A DNA stretch of 64,000 nt, from NCBI RefSeq assembly GCF_901933205.1, contig NC_044571.1, forward strand, positions 57,535,994 to 57,599,993, read 5' to 3'. The position numbers were made by a program, and so were the translations under genes. The stretch comes from Camarhynchus parvulus (lineage: Eukaryota > Chordata > Aves > Passeriformes > Thraupidae). The notes under the pieces were generated by a model. It was not told the origin of the DNA and did not search any database. It worked only from the letters and a program-made list of their open reading frames with translations. The stretch's first letter is position 1; each line of letters begins with the position of its first letter. Positions 11,281 through 23,215 of the stretch are shown here, piece after piece.

Positions 11281-12985
11281 TTTTTTTTTCTTCTCTTCAT
11301 TCTGAATATAATAATAAACAGATCTAGAAATAAATTTGTAATTTAAGATTATTTCCTTATATTCTGAGTCTCAACACAAAAAAAATCAGATATATCATTC
11401 TCATTAAAAATTTTGAGAGGTAAAGTAATATATAAATGCCTTTAGACTGAAATGCATCCATATGAATGGCAACAACTCTAAAGAGAACAGATCTACTTTT
11501 GTCAACAATCTTAAAATTTCTATTCATGATAACTTATGCTCCATTTATGCTCAATTTCTGCCTAAGTTCCACTGGAAAGCTATACAACACACCTTTTGCA
11601 TATAAAATTGTGGTAGAATAAAACTCCACACCTAGTCCAAAGCTGAAAAAAAATATTTGAGGATATCCCAAATATTCATGAGCAGCCTGTTTTACCTGAC
11701 AACTGAAAAACCAAGTCAAGTGTGTGGTGTTCAGATTAATGACACTGCAATGCCTTTCACTGGACTGGCACTTCATTAGGATCTAGCAGCTATTGTAACT
11801 CGGAAGAACAAGGATAAACTAGAAGAAAGGGAAACATGCTGTTCCTTAATTGGGCTATGGCCTTCTTGTGGAAATGATAACACTCAAAATAAAACAAATG
11901 AAAACTTAAAGATTTATATCATTAACAGTAATGCTAACTTAAAAAAAACTCAATGTTTGTTAGCTATCATAGGACATAGCTGAAGAAAAGAGCTGAGAAG
12001 AGGCAGAAAAGAAGGAAGAACTGCAAATTACAAAGGAAAAACCAGAACATAGATAGCAGAGGAACATTTATGGCTAATTGTACAGAGAGAGTATGAGGAA
12101 GGGGAAAAAAAAAGCTGCAAAAAAGAAATCAACAAATAGAAACACAACCAAAATCCTAATATGATAGTAGGTATTAAAAAAAATAATGCTTTCTTGTACT
12201 AAATAACTGTTACCAGCATTGGAATTCTCTTTCAGAAATAGGACTGGTTTATCATGACAACAAATTGCTGCCACACATGCAGAAATTTGGGCTGCTTCTT
12301 TCCCAAAAACTGAATAAGGTGATGTTATTCCTCATATTGTGTACTTTTCTATTAACTTCTTTTTGTTCAAGTCTGGAATATGAAGCTATCTTGTGCAATA
12401 ATACTTTAACAACATTTTTCTAACCATTTTCTGCGGTGAAGAAATAATGTAATTATATATTTATTTTTGTAGAATAAATAACGTATATTTGTCCCTAATC
12501 ATTTTCAGAATGAAATGAAATGTTAAAACTGAACTTCTGCCTGATGTTACATAACATGCTGGGTTCTGCATGACGCTTAATTGTACTATGTACTTTGCAA
12601 CACAGCAGTGTTAGCAATTGTTTCAATAAAAGTGTTATCCAGTTATTTTTGCAGGGAAGTGATTAGTGTGTGCAGGTGAAACCTGTAGCTTTGGAATAAA
12701 ATCAATGTAATTTTTTCTAGCAAGTACTTATATTACTCATAAATGAATCATTTGGGATTGCTTAAAAGAACCTATGACTCCAATCATCTTTATCATATCT
12801 TAACAAGAAAAAAACATCAGAATCTTACATTGAGATCTTGCTTTCCTTCTTTCAGAGCAATGTCTTAAAGTTGTAACATAAGAACCAAAATCACATACAG
12901 ATCTCAAAAAGCAGAAGCCAGTCTAGAGAAAGTGTATGGAAGCCTAAGTATTAACCTTCTGATTCAGAAGATTTAATGTAAATAA
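11281..12985. other. AT-rich unique sequence, no gene seen
   Basis: Noncoding sequence. A purine-rich patch lies at 11985-12110. Minus-strand frames of 80 and 66 codons resemble no known protein. Confidence 0.5.
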
Positions 12986-12989
12986 ACGC

Positions 12990-13078
12990 ATAAAACCTAA
13001 ACAAAACTGACTAAAAACCCAAAAACCACACAAACCAAAAATAACACAAATCAAACAAACAAACCAACAAAAAAGCCA
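12990..13078 (+). repeat. A-rich low-complexity tract with CAAA units
   Basis: The plus strand is dominated by A with scattered CAAA, CCAAA and CACAAA units. There is no perfect period, so this is low-complexity sequence and not a clean microsatellite. Confidence 0.75.
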
Positions 13079-13129
13079 CACAGAGAATATATCTGTATGT
13101 CACAGTAATTACAAAAGTCAGGGCAGGGT

Positions 13130-13440
13130 GATCAAAGAGTAAAGGCAGGGCTAACTCCAGCTTCCTGTGGTGGAATATCAGTCCTGCGCTGCTCAGGATA
13201 GTGCCTCATAGATGTACAGCCCAGCAGCGCCTGCACAAGTATTCCTGTCTGGATATACTTCTTCATCCAAGAATGTGGAAGCCCTGGAAGGAAGCTGCAG
13301 AAGGCTCCAAGGCCGAGCTGGGCTGAGCTGAGCTTAACTTGGCTGGCAGAGATGCTTCTGGAACTCCACACACTTTGCTGGTTATTTGCAGCTGGATAAT
13401 TTAAAGATCATTTTACCTAGCCCAAGCTGTATAAAGTTGC
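13130..13440. other. GC-richer unassigned segment before the solo LTR
   Basis: This block is GC-richer than its surroundings and has a short internal repetition of GGCTGAGCTGAGCTT type near 13319-13335. The 79-codon minus-strand frame is not recognisable. It may be an older element into whose neighbourhood the LTR inserted. Confidence 0.3.
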
Positions 13441-13461
13441 CAGATCTGTATGACTGGTAAA

Positions 13462-13466
13462 GAAAT
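13462..13466. repeat. 5' target-site duplication GAAAT of the solo LTR
   Basis: GAAAT lies directly upstream of the LTR start TGTGC. The identical pentamer lies directly downstream at 14051-14055. The pair marks the integration site. Confidence 0.8.
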
Positions 13467-14050
13467 TGTGCTAGTTTTGACTGTGATAAGAGTCACTTTT
13501 ATTCACAGTAACTACTATGGGGCTGCATCTTGAATTGGTACTGCGAATAAGGCTGATTAACAACGTGATGTTGTCTTTGTTGCTGAGCAGTTTGCACAGT
13601 GACAATGCCTTTTCTGGCTCTCCCCACATCCCACCATCAAGGAGCCTGGGGATACATAAAGAGCTGGGAGGGGATGCAATCACTACATTTGACTCCATTT
13701 GATCCAAGGTTTATCCCAGACTTTATGACATCATGCTCAGAATAAAGTTGGGGGAAGAAGGAGGAAGGGGGAAACATTCAAAGTAATTAATAGCATTTGT
13801 CTTCCTAAGTCACTGTTACAGGTGATGGAGACCTGCTCTCCTGGAGATGGCTGAACACCTGCCTGCCCATAGGAAGTGGTGAATGAGTGCTTTGCTTTGT
13901 TTTGCTTGCGTGTGAGGCTTTTCACCCCATGAATCTCACCCCATGACTCTTCTCACTTTTACTCATTTGATTCTCAGCGCCATCTGACCTGGAGGGAGGC
14001 AGTGAGAGGCTGTGTGGTGCTTAGTTGCTGGCTGGGGTTAAACCACAATA
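13467..14050 (+). mobile_element. Solo LTR of an avian endogenous retrovirus, complete, with TSD
   Basis: The 584-base element begins TGTGCTAGTTTTGACTG and ends GGGTTAAACCACAATA. It matches, over its whole length, an avian LTR I know, which ends in GGGTTAAACCACAACA. The pentamer GAAAT sits immediately before it (13462-13466) and immediately after it (14051-14055), a perfect target-site duplication. The terminal CA has decayed to TA. A weak TATA-like AATAAAG follows ATCATGCTCAG at about 13741. The segment that carries ATTAAA in related LTRs is shortened here. No internal viral genes remain. A 5-bp duplication fits ERVL-like or related groups; the exact family needs a library search. Confidence 0.85.
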
Positions 14051-14055
14051 GAAAT
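14051..14055. repeat. 3' target-site duplication GAAAT of the solo LTR
   Basis: GAAAT directly follows the LTR end CACAATA and matches the pentamer at 13462-13466. Confidence 0.8.
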
Positions 14056-14260
14056 GCATGATTTTTGAATAGCTTGGCACTTCTTTGAAGGAAGAGCAGG
14101 ATTTTCAGACTTTTAAGAAGCCTTTTTTTTTGAAAGAACTCTCTCATAACAGCTGATACCATGATTTACTTTACTGTGTTTGCTCAGATTTTTGTATATG
14201 TAATAGCTGAACTTGAGTGCACATACTTTTGACCATTTTAGCCAAAGTGTATCAAGGTAA

Positions 14261-14340
14261 AGTTTATATTACTATAGGAATAGCCACTATAGGAATTATA
14301 TTACTATAGTAATAGTTTATATTACTATAGGAATAGCCAC
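14261..14340 (+). repeat. Local 53-bp-spaced duplication with palindromic spacer
   Basis: A 27-base block starting AGTTTATATTACTATAGG and ending in GCCAC occurs at 14261-14287 and again, identical, at 14314-14340. The spacer contains partial copies of the same block and a perfect 14-bp palindrome, ATTACTATAGTAAT, at 14300-14313. The identity of the two copies suggests a recent slippage or template-switch event. Confidence 0.85.
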
Positions 14341-16433
14341 AGGCTTGTCTCTTTCTTTTTCTTAATATCAGTTAGGCTATGTCATTTTAATATTATGAAA
14401 TGATAAAAAAGAGTAATTTACATACAGAGAAGTCATATTTCAGTTCTTATTTAGCTTGTCGAAGATGGATTTTCATTACCTATAAAAAATTCAAAGATAA
14501 AAAAGTATCAACAATACCTAAACTGTGTTAACAGAACTCACATAAGTTGAAGTGTAAACAATGTTTTAATTATGCCTAGAAGGTGATGTTTTAGTTTTAT
14601 GAAGCTGCATTCATTGCCATGAATCTTTTCTCTAAAGCAGAGAAGTCCATTTCTCATATAGTTTGTTGTTATGTGCATTGATAAGACGTGGCAAACAAAG
14701 AACTTATCTTCTATGTTTATGTCCCCACCACAACATTTGCAAGATTTCTGATGGAAAACAGAATAAGGATTAACTGGAATGATAATTTAGCTCATGCTAA
14801 GGTAATATTTTCATAGGTTGAAATAAGGTTTTTAAAATAGGAATAGGTACTTGGAATAGGTGTTGTGGAATAAAAGCAAAAAAACCCCAAAACATTCTTG
14901 CAGCAAATATTACAAAATAATTCTTTGTATGATAAAAAATTCTAAATTTGTCTAAAATAATATTGTAAATTACTGCAGAATTAACATTTAAATACCTTCT
15001 TTTGTATTGCAATGCTGGACTTTTTATAAAGATTATTGACTATTGTAAAATTTTATTTTTAATTTCTTTTTGCTTTGGGGACTTCAACTCTTCTAAATAT
15101 ACAAAAGGAAACACTTTAAAAGCTTTACGCTCTGAAGGTATAGAAGTAAAGCATTTCAATACTGCTAGTAAGAATTATAGGTTTTGAAAAAAAAAAGAAA
15201 CACAGGAATCTTCAAAAGGAAAATATAGATTTCACAGGGCATCTGTTTAGCTCACTCTAGTTAAAAATTGCATTCAGCTGTAAAACATCAATATGTCAGG
15301 CACATTACTAATATAATTTTTATGACAGCATAACATATTGTGAGGATATTATCCTTTTCCCTCTTCTTCAGCCCCATTCAGCAGACTGTCCTATTCACAA
15401 ATCCTCTTTCAATTGACAATTTTCTGGTGAAAAACTAAAGCCTCTATAGTAGTAATTTAGGTTAACTAGCATCTTTGCCTTATATTTGCAATTACTATTT
15501 AACTGTTAAGTATTCCACAAAACTACTCATATCCCTGTGTAGCCCAGATGGTAGCATGCATTACAGGGCACTTTTGTGATCCCAGAATTTCTGTGTCACT
15601 GCTACCTGCAGGAATTTAGACTGCAGCGTGCAAAAAGCTGTGGACTAATGAGTTTATTTGAGCTGCATATTCTGTATAAGTGTGATTTAGTATAGGCAGA
15701 AATAATTAAATATCCTATAGTTCTTTTTTTTTTTTTGCTAAAAAGTCTAATTGTACTTCTATGCATGCAGCCCCCCCCATATTTACATAATAATCTTAAG
15801 CAATATGTATACATGCCGAGGTAACACAAAATTAAGTTTAACATTTTTTTCATATAGGATTCCTGCTTCATGTCTCTCATAATTCCCTCAAATCCCTCAA
15901 TCGTTTTCTTGTTGGCACTTCCCTATCTTTCCAGAATGTCTTTGTACCTGAAAGTATGAAACTTCCCCATGAAAGGAGGGCAGCCAAGCCTGCCCTCTCT
16001 GTGTTTCTACAATGACATCAGGTTTTCTTTGGTGTTGAGATGTGGTGGGCATCTTATGGTGGCGACTACTAAGGAAATAACCATACTGGTATCCTCACCA
16101 GATGCCTTGGTAAACTTTCTGTCTTGTCTCATTCATACAAACCAGGGAGCTCTAAGCACCACAGCAGAATTCCACAATCTAAGGGAAAATATCCTTTTCA
16201 GGTGTAGCATTATTAAAGCCCAGCCTGCCTTTTCATGCCATAATGAACTGACCTTGGAGAAACAAAGTGTTCACGTCTTGAGATTGGAGCCTCTCAAACA
16301 CCACCACCCCAGCTCTTCCCGTTGTCTTTGTAACACTGCAAGGCAATGCTCACCACCTGCTTAGGGCATTCCTCCTCCCAACTGAGTCTGGAGATCTTCC
16401 TCTGCCCACTGGTTTCACAAAGATTTATATCTT
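14341..16433. other. AT-rich noncoding sequence, no gene seen
   Basis: The only long open frame is 131 codons at 15969-16364 on the plus strand. Its translation has no domain, signal or repeat that I recognise and no splice or promoter context. It ends 70 bases before an A19 run, which leaves a slim possibility of a retrocopied transcript, although no AATAAA precedes the A-run. I treat it as a chance frame. Confidence 0.45.
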
Positions 16434-16452
16434 AAAAAAAAAAAAAAAAAAA
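16434..16452 (+). repeat. A19 homopolymer
   Basis: Nineteen consecutive A residues. There is no canonical polyadenylation hexamer just upstream, so it cannot be called a retrocopy tail. Confidence 0.9.
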
Positions 16453-16867
16453 GCAGAGAGATATTTTTTCTATCTTGTCTTTGAGGTACTCTGCCGATAC
16501 TGTGAGTCAATTCATGGCAAAGTGCAATAATGTTGTCAAGCAGAACAAATAATTCTACTCTAATGTTTTATTACATTCAGGCAGCATTATAGAAATAGCT
16601 CTTTTGTATAAAATTCAGAGAGATAATGAGTATTAAAGGGATGAAAATCGTCAAGAAGAAAAATTTAAATTTTAGCTTCAGTTGTCTCTCAGTTTTTACC
16701 TAGACTGTTAGAAACAGAAACTCAAAAATTCCTGCCATCTTCTCTTTTAATTTTCATTCTTCTCTCCTCACAAACAATCACTGCTGGTAGACTTGCCAAT
16801 TTCCATTTAAATGATTTTTAAAAAACATCTGAGGAAATTTTTTTTAAAAAACAATCTTTTGTTTCAT

Positions 16868-17165
16868 TGCTGTGGTAGGTTGACCTTGTCAGCTGCCAGA
16901 TGCCTACCCAGATGCTCTCTCATTCCCACTCCACAACAGGACAAAAAGAGAAAATAAGATGAGAAAGCTCATGGACTGAGATAAAAATAAGGAGACAAAA
17001 CAAACTCAAACTGGTGAAAAGACAATTTAATTTATGATCAATTAAAATAGATTTGGATTGTGAGAAACAAAGATAAAAGCTAAAACCGTCCTCTTCCATC
17101 TTTCCTTTTTCCCATGTTCAACTTCACTCCTTCATTTCTGATTCCTCTATGTCCTCTTCTGAAGA
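16868..17165 (+). mobile_element. LTR fragment of a second avian ERV family
   Basis: The block opens TGCTGTGGTAGGTTGACC and continues with a CTCATGGACTGAGATAA motif and a TTTAATTTATGATCAATTAA motif. These match the beginning of an avian LTR that I recall as starting with TGCTGTGG and a TTGACCTTGG segment. Only about 300 bases of the 5' portion of that sequence, as it reads on this strand, are present; the rest of the long repeat is missing. Orientation is given relative to the remembered sequence and could be inverted in a formal library. Confidence 0.55.
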
Positions 17166-18187
17166 AGAAAGAAAAAGATTAAAAAATAGACAAAAACCAA
17201 AACAAAAAAAAAAATTAAGATTATATTCTTTATAAATTCTCATGCTTCTGAAATAATCTCAGGAGTTTTGAATGCTGTTGATTAACTATCCTAGCAGAGT
17301 TTTATAGCTCACACTGAGTTCATGAATTACCTTTGGTGTTATTCCTGGGAAATGCTGCATTGTCCAGATCCCTTGGTTGGAAAACAGACTCTTTCACAGT
17401 TATTTCTAAACCACATATGGTTCATAAATTTTCCAGTTTCGGGTTCAGTTTTTCTTCTTTCCCTTTGAATTCATGATAAATATAATAAGTGATGTACAGG
17501 CATTATATAAAAGATACAATACACAATCTAAAATCTAATAACTGAAAGTAACTTCCCTAGAAATTAAAGATCATTCCAAGTTTTATCAAAATTATTATTG
17601 TCCCTGGATAACTTTGCTTCGAAAAATTTAGTTTAAAAAGTCAAAACATTTATTAGGAGCTTCTCATTTTCCTTTTACAGGGAGATAATAGGGAAATATT
17701 GAATCAATTAAATCTTTATATACAAATATATTGATTTCACAACTACTGCACTATAGCCATTGTCTGATAGCAGAAAAATATTCTATATGAATTAAACTGA
17801 ACTATGGATTGAACATTAGAACTTTTCTGCTCAATATTTTAACATATTAATTCAAGTTCCTCAAACTGGCAGCTATTCAAGTACCTCAAATCTATTTTAA
17901 AACTAATAAACTTGTCATGAAACATTAAATTGAGAAGGTATGTAAATGTATAACACATCACTTATTTTCAGAAAGAATTGATGGAAATTAGAAATAGGTA
18001 AATCCTTAGCCAGGAGAGGCAAAAGAAAGTATACAGAAAATGTTTGTAGAATTTCAGTATTGAATATTCCTAGTCCTGTATTGATTGCTCAAATTAATAT
18101 TTAATCCGCAATAACTTCAGCAGAAGTTAGATTTCACAGTTGTGATTTAGGAATGGTATTCTTCAATTTGGTATTTCCACTGAAACA
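17166..18187. other. AT-rich unique sequence between two LTR fragments
   Basis: Noncoding AT-rich DNA with a poly-A-rich patch near 17160-17215. No element or gene was recognised. Confidence 0.5.
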
Positions 18188-18600
18188 CTCCGACCCAAAT
18201 ACTTCTTGCTCACTTCCCCCTGCTCCTCCCCTTCCCCTGCCCCAGGATGGGAGAAGAATTGGAAGCACAAAAGGTAAAGATCTTGGGCTGAGATAAGAAC
18301 AATTTACCCGAAACTACAATGAGATAAGAAACTAAACACAACAATGGTAATGACAGATTGCAGGAGAAAAGAAATATTTTTACTCACCCCACAGAAACCC
18401 TCAACAATACCTGACAGCTCTGATCATACTGCTGCCCTGATCAGGAAGCGAGCCTTGCCTCTCCTCACAGAATGATATGAGGTGCTATAAAATATCCTCT
18501 GGCTCCTACAATGCCCTGCCTACTGTAAAAATCAACCCTGTCCCTGCTGGATCCTGGACAAGAGTTTTCGTATGTGACTGTCCTCACCCCAGCTCAATGA
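18188..18600 (-). mobile_element. Antisense LTR fragment related to the solo LTR at 13.5 kb
   Basis: On the plus strand the order GGATGGGAGAAGAATTGGAA, then GGGCTGAGATAAGAACA, then TATAAAATATCCTCTGGCT matches the reverse complement of the 3' half of the same broad avian LTR group (its GGGATGGGGGAGAGAAT and GAATATCCCTTTGGCT blocks in antisense). The terminal TTAACCCC block is lost and the right end is indistinct. The copy is more diverged than the one at 13467. Confidence 0.55.
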
Positions 18601-18807
18601 ACTTTTTCTTTTTGGTGGAACTGTCAGGTGTATCACAATACCAGGAATAAAACTCATGACATTAATGCTTAAGGTAGATAAGGTCATAACTAAGTAACAA
18701 AGTAGATGAAGGGACAGAAGTTACATTTAATTTCTACAGAAATTCTATGCAGGAGCCAAAAGAATACAAAAATCAAGGCTACCACATATGGTTGAGAAAA
18801 TTGTGCA

Positions 18808-19205
18808 GTCTAGAGAAAAGAAGACACTGAGAGAAGACACTGAGAGAAGACACTGGGAAGACCTTATAGCAGCTATTCAGTATCTAAAGGGGGTCACCCG
18901 AGAGCAGGAGAGGGGCTTATTACTAGGGCATGGAGTGATAGGACAAGGGGAAATGGCTTCAAACTGAATGACTGTAGATTTAAATGAGATATTAGGAAGA
19001 AATTCTTAACTGTGAATGAAGAATGCTGGAACAGATCAGCCAGAGAAGTTGTGGATTCCCCAAACCTCAAAGCCAGGTTGGGTGGGGCTTTGAGGAACCT
19101 GATCTAGTGACAGATGTCCCTGCTGATGGCAGGGGAGCTGGAACAAGATGATCTTTAAGGTTCCTTCCAACCCAGGCCATTCTATGATTTTGTGATTCTA
19201 TTATT
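18808..19205 (+). mobile_element. CR1 LINE 3'-end fragment
   Basis: About 400 bases match the sense 3' end of CR1. Recognisable blocks are GGCATGGAGTGATAGGACAA, GATATTAGGAAGAAATTCTT, GAAGTTGTGGATTCCCC, GGTTGGGTGGGGCTTTGAGG and the terminal TTCCTTCCAACCCAGGCC. The end carries CR1-type TTCTATGATTTTGTGATTCT repeats. The 5' side is truncated and begins with a 13-bp triplication at 18820-18858. The copy is only moderately diverged. Confidence 0.9.
18820..18858 (+). repeat. 13-bp tandem triplication inside CR1
   Basis: GAAGACACTGAGA occurs three times in tandem at 18820, 18833 and 18846; the last copy reads GAAGACACTGGGA. The normal CR1 has a single equivalent block here, so the expansion is local to this copy. 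Confidence 0.9.
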
Positions 19206-22200
19206 TCATTGTAGTTCATATGTAGTTGAATTCAAGCTGAAGATACAGTGGTAATGGAACAGAGATGAGGAGAGAGAGCATTCTGGAATTCTTAAATTTT
19301 TAAAGAGTTTAAGAGAACAGACATGTCTAAATACCTAGGAATAGATTCTTGGGGGTTATAAAATAAATTCCACATCACCTCTGACTCAGCTCTGTGTGAG
19401 GAGAAAGGAGTACTACTGCATCCACAGGCAAAGCAAGATCCCTGTAATATTTTCAGTCTGTCTAACTTTAAATCTTTGGAATCAGTAAATGTTAAATAAG
19501 CAAAATCAACAAAAACTCTGAAAGGTTTTCTAACTGGCTGCATAGTACATGTGCTTTACAGAAAAAGATAAAATTAAATATTCTTAAAGAATTCACATTA
19601 AAATTTTAGGCAATAAATACCTGAAGTAATTCCTCTGTATATTTCCTTCTGTCATGGCATTAAAAAAGGTACTTTAAAATATGATCATTTAGCAAAAAAA
19701 ATAGAGATTATAACTTGAAAATGTCATCACCTCTGCGTGTCCTGTCCATACAAAGCATAGCTACTGTAGACAGTATATTTTTTATTGTACAGATAAATTT
19801 CCTAGACAACGGAAGCTGGTTATGTTGTTACACATCTATCAATTCACTGACAACTCTGCACTGTTACAAAAGACAGTGATCTTTTTTTTTTCCATTTTCA
19901 TACACCTTTCAATATTTAACAACAGATACTAAGAAAGAAAGGAATAATTTAGGAATGTCTCAGAGAAGCCAAAAGAAAAAGCTCACAATGTGTCTCTAAG
20001 ATATAGTATTTAATGGAAGATGCCATTTGTTTTTTTATTTTCAGTTCTTCTTTTCAAAAAGGTGATTTTTTTTCTATTTGTCAAAGTATCACTCCATATA
20101 TTTACCCCTGTTACTGAAAGATTTCTGGATGAATTATCTTGGTGAATAAGGATGGATACTCATCTTAGTTGTGTATAGAAGCAAACGTAGAAACTTTTTT
20201 AAAACTTTTGGCACTTCTGAAAGCAGAGAATATCTATTCCCATGACAAAGGAATAATTCAATTTTGCGAGTTACAATATTGTTACATATTTGTTCATGAG
20301 AGAAAGGCTAAAGATTTAAGCAAGTTACTAAAACATTGGAATTTGTATGTCAAGAGGTGGGCAGTATTGTTTATAATTGGAAGTGCTTGAGGTAAGTTTT
20401 AGTTTATAAATGTGGTTCTGTTGATAGATATTTTACACTTTTAAAAATTTTCCTGTTTTTATTTGCTAAATAAGATGTAAAAAGTTAAAAATTGGAACAA
20501 TCATATGTGCATATTATACCAAACATTTCATAATATCCCTATAAGCTGTTGAAAATGTATTATTGATTCAAAGAATAAATTTCATTCAGGTATTAATATG
20601 ATTCAATTCATGCCAAAGCAAGATTGTAGCTGAAGATACAGTGAACTATCCAGAAGTTATTTAGGTGATGAGAGAAAGAATACCTTGCTGACTGTGTATC
20701 GCTTATTTAACATGCTCTGGTAGTTGATGGGAAAACTAACCTATCTGTATGAATTCCCTAGTGCAGAAATCAGGATATCAATTCATATTTTTCTTGTTTG
20801 TTTTCCTCTCAATGGGAGAAGCAGTCTTACAAGCTTCACTTCCTATTTGTAAATATAAAATTTTGAACAGGGCCCTGACTTAACACAGTTACTCTGAAAA
20901 CCAGTCATGTCCTATTAATTATGTTGGTTTGCACTGAAGACATACTTTGAACTCTCTTTTTCTTTCTTTCTCTTTCATCTGTGGCAATGATAATTCATAA
21001 AATCCTATCCACTGGACTAAAAAATATTTAAGTTTGATTACTCAGATATCTGAAACATGGTGTGCTAATGCATAGGTAATATTTTCTCCTAGCAGTGTAC
21101 AATTGTATGCAAATATTTACTTATGTCTGTAAAAAGTCAGAACAGAAAAGGTGACAGTCCAATGAATATCTATATTTTCTTTTTCTTTTTAACTACTAAA
21201 AGGAAAGGGAATCATTACTGTTATGGCAGTGCAAGATATGCAAATCACTTGCAATTGCTTTGTGGCAGATGGTAGAAATATTTAATACGTCTGTTTCCAG
21301 TTTGGTTCCTAAGTCCAATATATGTTGTTAAAAGATTGGAAGTTAGCCAGGAAGGAGCAAAGCTGCTTGTTTGTCTTGAAATAGCTGTTTCACTTTGGGT
21401 TGGTAGGGGCTCTTTGGAGGAGAAGTAAACAGCTTTGTCTGTGAAATCTTTTGATCATGGCAAGGCTTGGAGTGCCTGGGAGTGGATGTCTGGCAGCACA
21501 AATGCATGTTGAAAGACCCTGCAATTTGCCAGGGTCTCTCCTATGGCACAAAGTTAATTCATCCATGAAGAAACCTCTGTGGTGACACAGAGCAGAAAAC
21601 TTTGCAAGGGCACTTGACGAGGAGCACATAACCCAGAAAGGCCCTAGACACTGCTGGTCTGCAGCAAAATATTTCTTCTTCAGGAGCCAAGAGCTTCCTT
21701 TTTTCTCAGATCTTTAAACCTTTCTCACCAACAGATTGCCATCCTCTCTGCTGAAAGTCTAAGCTTGTATATTATTTTAGTATTTCAGATGCATGGTGGT
21801 GTGAGAGATAATAAATCTTCAGTCCCTCAGTCATGATGTTTTCACTTTCAAGATGTTTCACTTTAAAGCAAAAAAAAAAGGCAGAAGGGACAGGTGAGCA
21901 GTTGCAGTCAAAAGATCACTTTTTCTTTATTTTTCATGACAGTATTTGGGGAAAAAACAATAGACAAGCACATAACAGTAGCCAAAAAAAAAAAAACTTT
22001 TAATGCAGACAAAAATATAGCCTCATTCTTTTTTCATCCACATGTACCATTGTAATTATAATCTTTATGTGGGGAGGATAACCAGACCTATTTACCTCTC
22101 TCTTGTGGACTTACCTGTAAAATACAAATGTGTTTGAAGAAGACATCTTCAGACTTGAAAATCACTATAAATGTTCCATATACTCAATAAGAAAGAAAAA

Positions 22201-23215
22201 ATAAATTCAGCAATGGGAATGTCAGGTTTCAAATATAGCAACTGCTTTAACTTGGAGGAGGTAAACCTCACTGGGAAAACACAGCGGACATTTTCCAAAT
22301 ATATATCCTTAACTCTTGTACAATCTGTTTCTCATTTAGGAAATTGTCTCAGCAAATAATTCTGGAGAAAACAAAGTTTTGCTACAGGGCAAAATAGTTA
22401 CAAACTGAATAAAAAAAAAATTTTGTAATTTAATGCATTAAATCATTAAGAGGAAAAAAATTTGGATAACTACACCACATGCTTTCATGTCTGACTTTAA
22501 GAAGGAAAATTATTCTTAATAGAGATGCCAATTCAGAGCCTTGGCAATATATTCGATTACCTAAGTCCTCAGCAAAAGGCACGTGTACAGTCTTACTGGT
22601 CTCATACAATTTATTTTCTTAAATAAAATGGGAAGTTAATGATTTTCATATATATGAAATTGTTGTAAGAGAAATTAAAATGATGGGGTTTTTGTTTCTT
22701 TGGGTTTTCTGTGATTTTTCCAGTGTCATTAATTTTCAGGAAAGGTTAACCCTTCCTGATCTAATTAATTATAAATCCTTTCTGCTCTAATTAATTAATT
22801 ATAAAAATCATCAAAGATAATAATTTTGAAGTTTTATTGTTCTTGTTGTCTTCATATAAATTCACCTTTGTTATCATTAAACATTAATATTATGATCATA
22901 ATCTCTAACATTTGCAACATGTAATAAATTGTTTTATAATTTATTATATTACTTCCCAGTACAAACAGAGAATGCAAATTTACAAGTGCAATAGCATATT
23001 TTGGTACTGGAAAAACATTAATTTTTCTCATGCTAGTGATGTGTTTGTGCAATTACAGTTTGATCTCTCAAAGTTTTCATCATAATCCATAATTTTCAGG
23101 GATTATAACTAGTATACCAAATTGCTGCAGTCTTAAATCACAGTCACACAGGGTACACAGTGTGAGACTTACTGCATGCATACATGAAAAATTCCTGGTA
23201 ATGAAGTTAGAGAAT
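19206..23215. other. Unique noncoding sequence
   Basis: AT-rich DNA with a GC-richer patch at 21390-21720. That patch has a 79-codon minus-strand frame that matches nothing known. The 73-codon frame at 20169-20390 ends next to a GAG|GTAAGT donor-like sequence, but it has its own stop just before it and no acceptor was found, so it is not called an exon. A partial tandem copy of CTAATTAATTATAAA lies near 22760-22803. Confidence 0.5.

Noticed and set aside
10779..11346. Open frames of 123 to 182 codons with PSFLPSFL or KEGRKEGR repeats on both strands
   Set aside because: They are translations of the TTCC array in different frames and have no other coding evidence.
15969..16364. 131-codon plus-strand frame, the longest not explained by a simple repeat or a LINE
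   Set aside because: No recognised domain, promoter or splice context. About one frame of this length is expected by chance in 64 kb read six ways, so it is kept only as a low-interest finding.
20169..20390. 73-codon frame ending beside a GAGGTAAGT donor-like site
   Set aside because: The frame has its own stop before the donor, no acceptor with polypyrimidine tract was identified upstream, and the translation is unrecognised.
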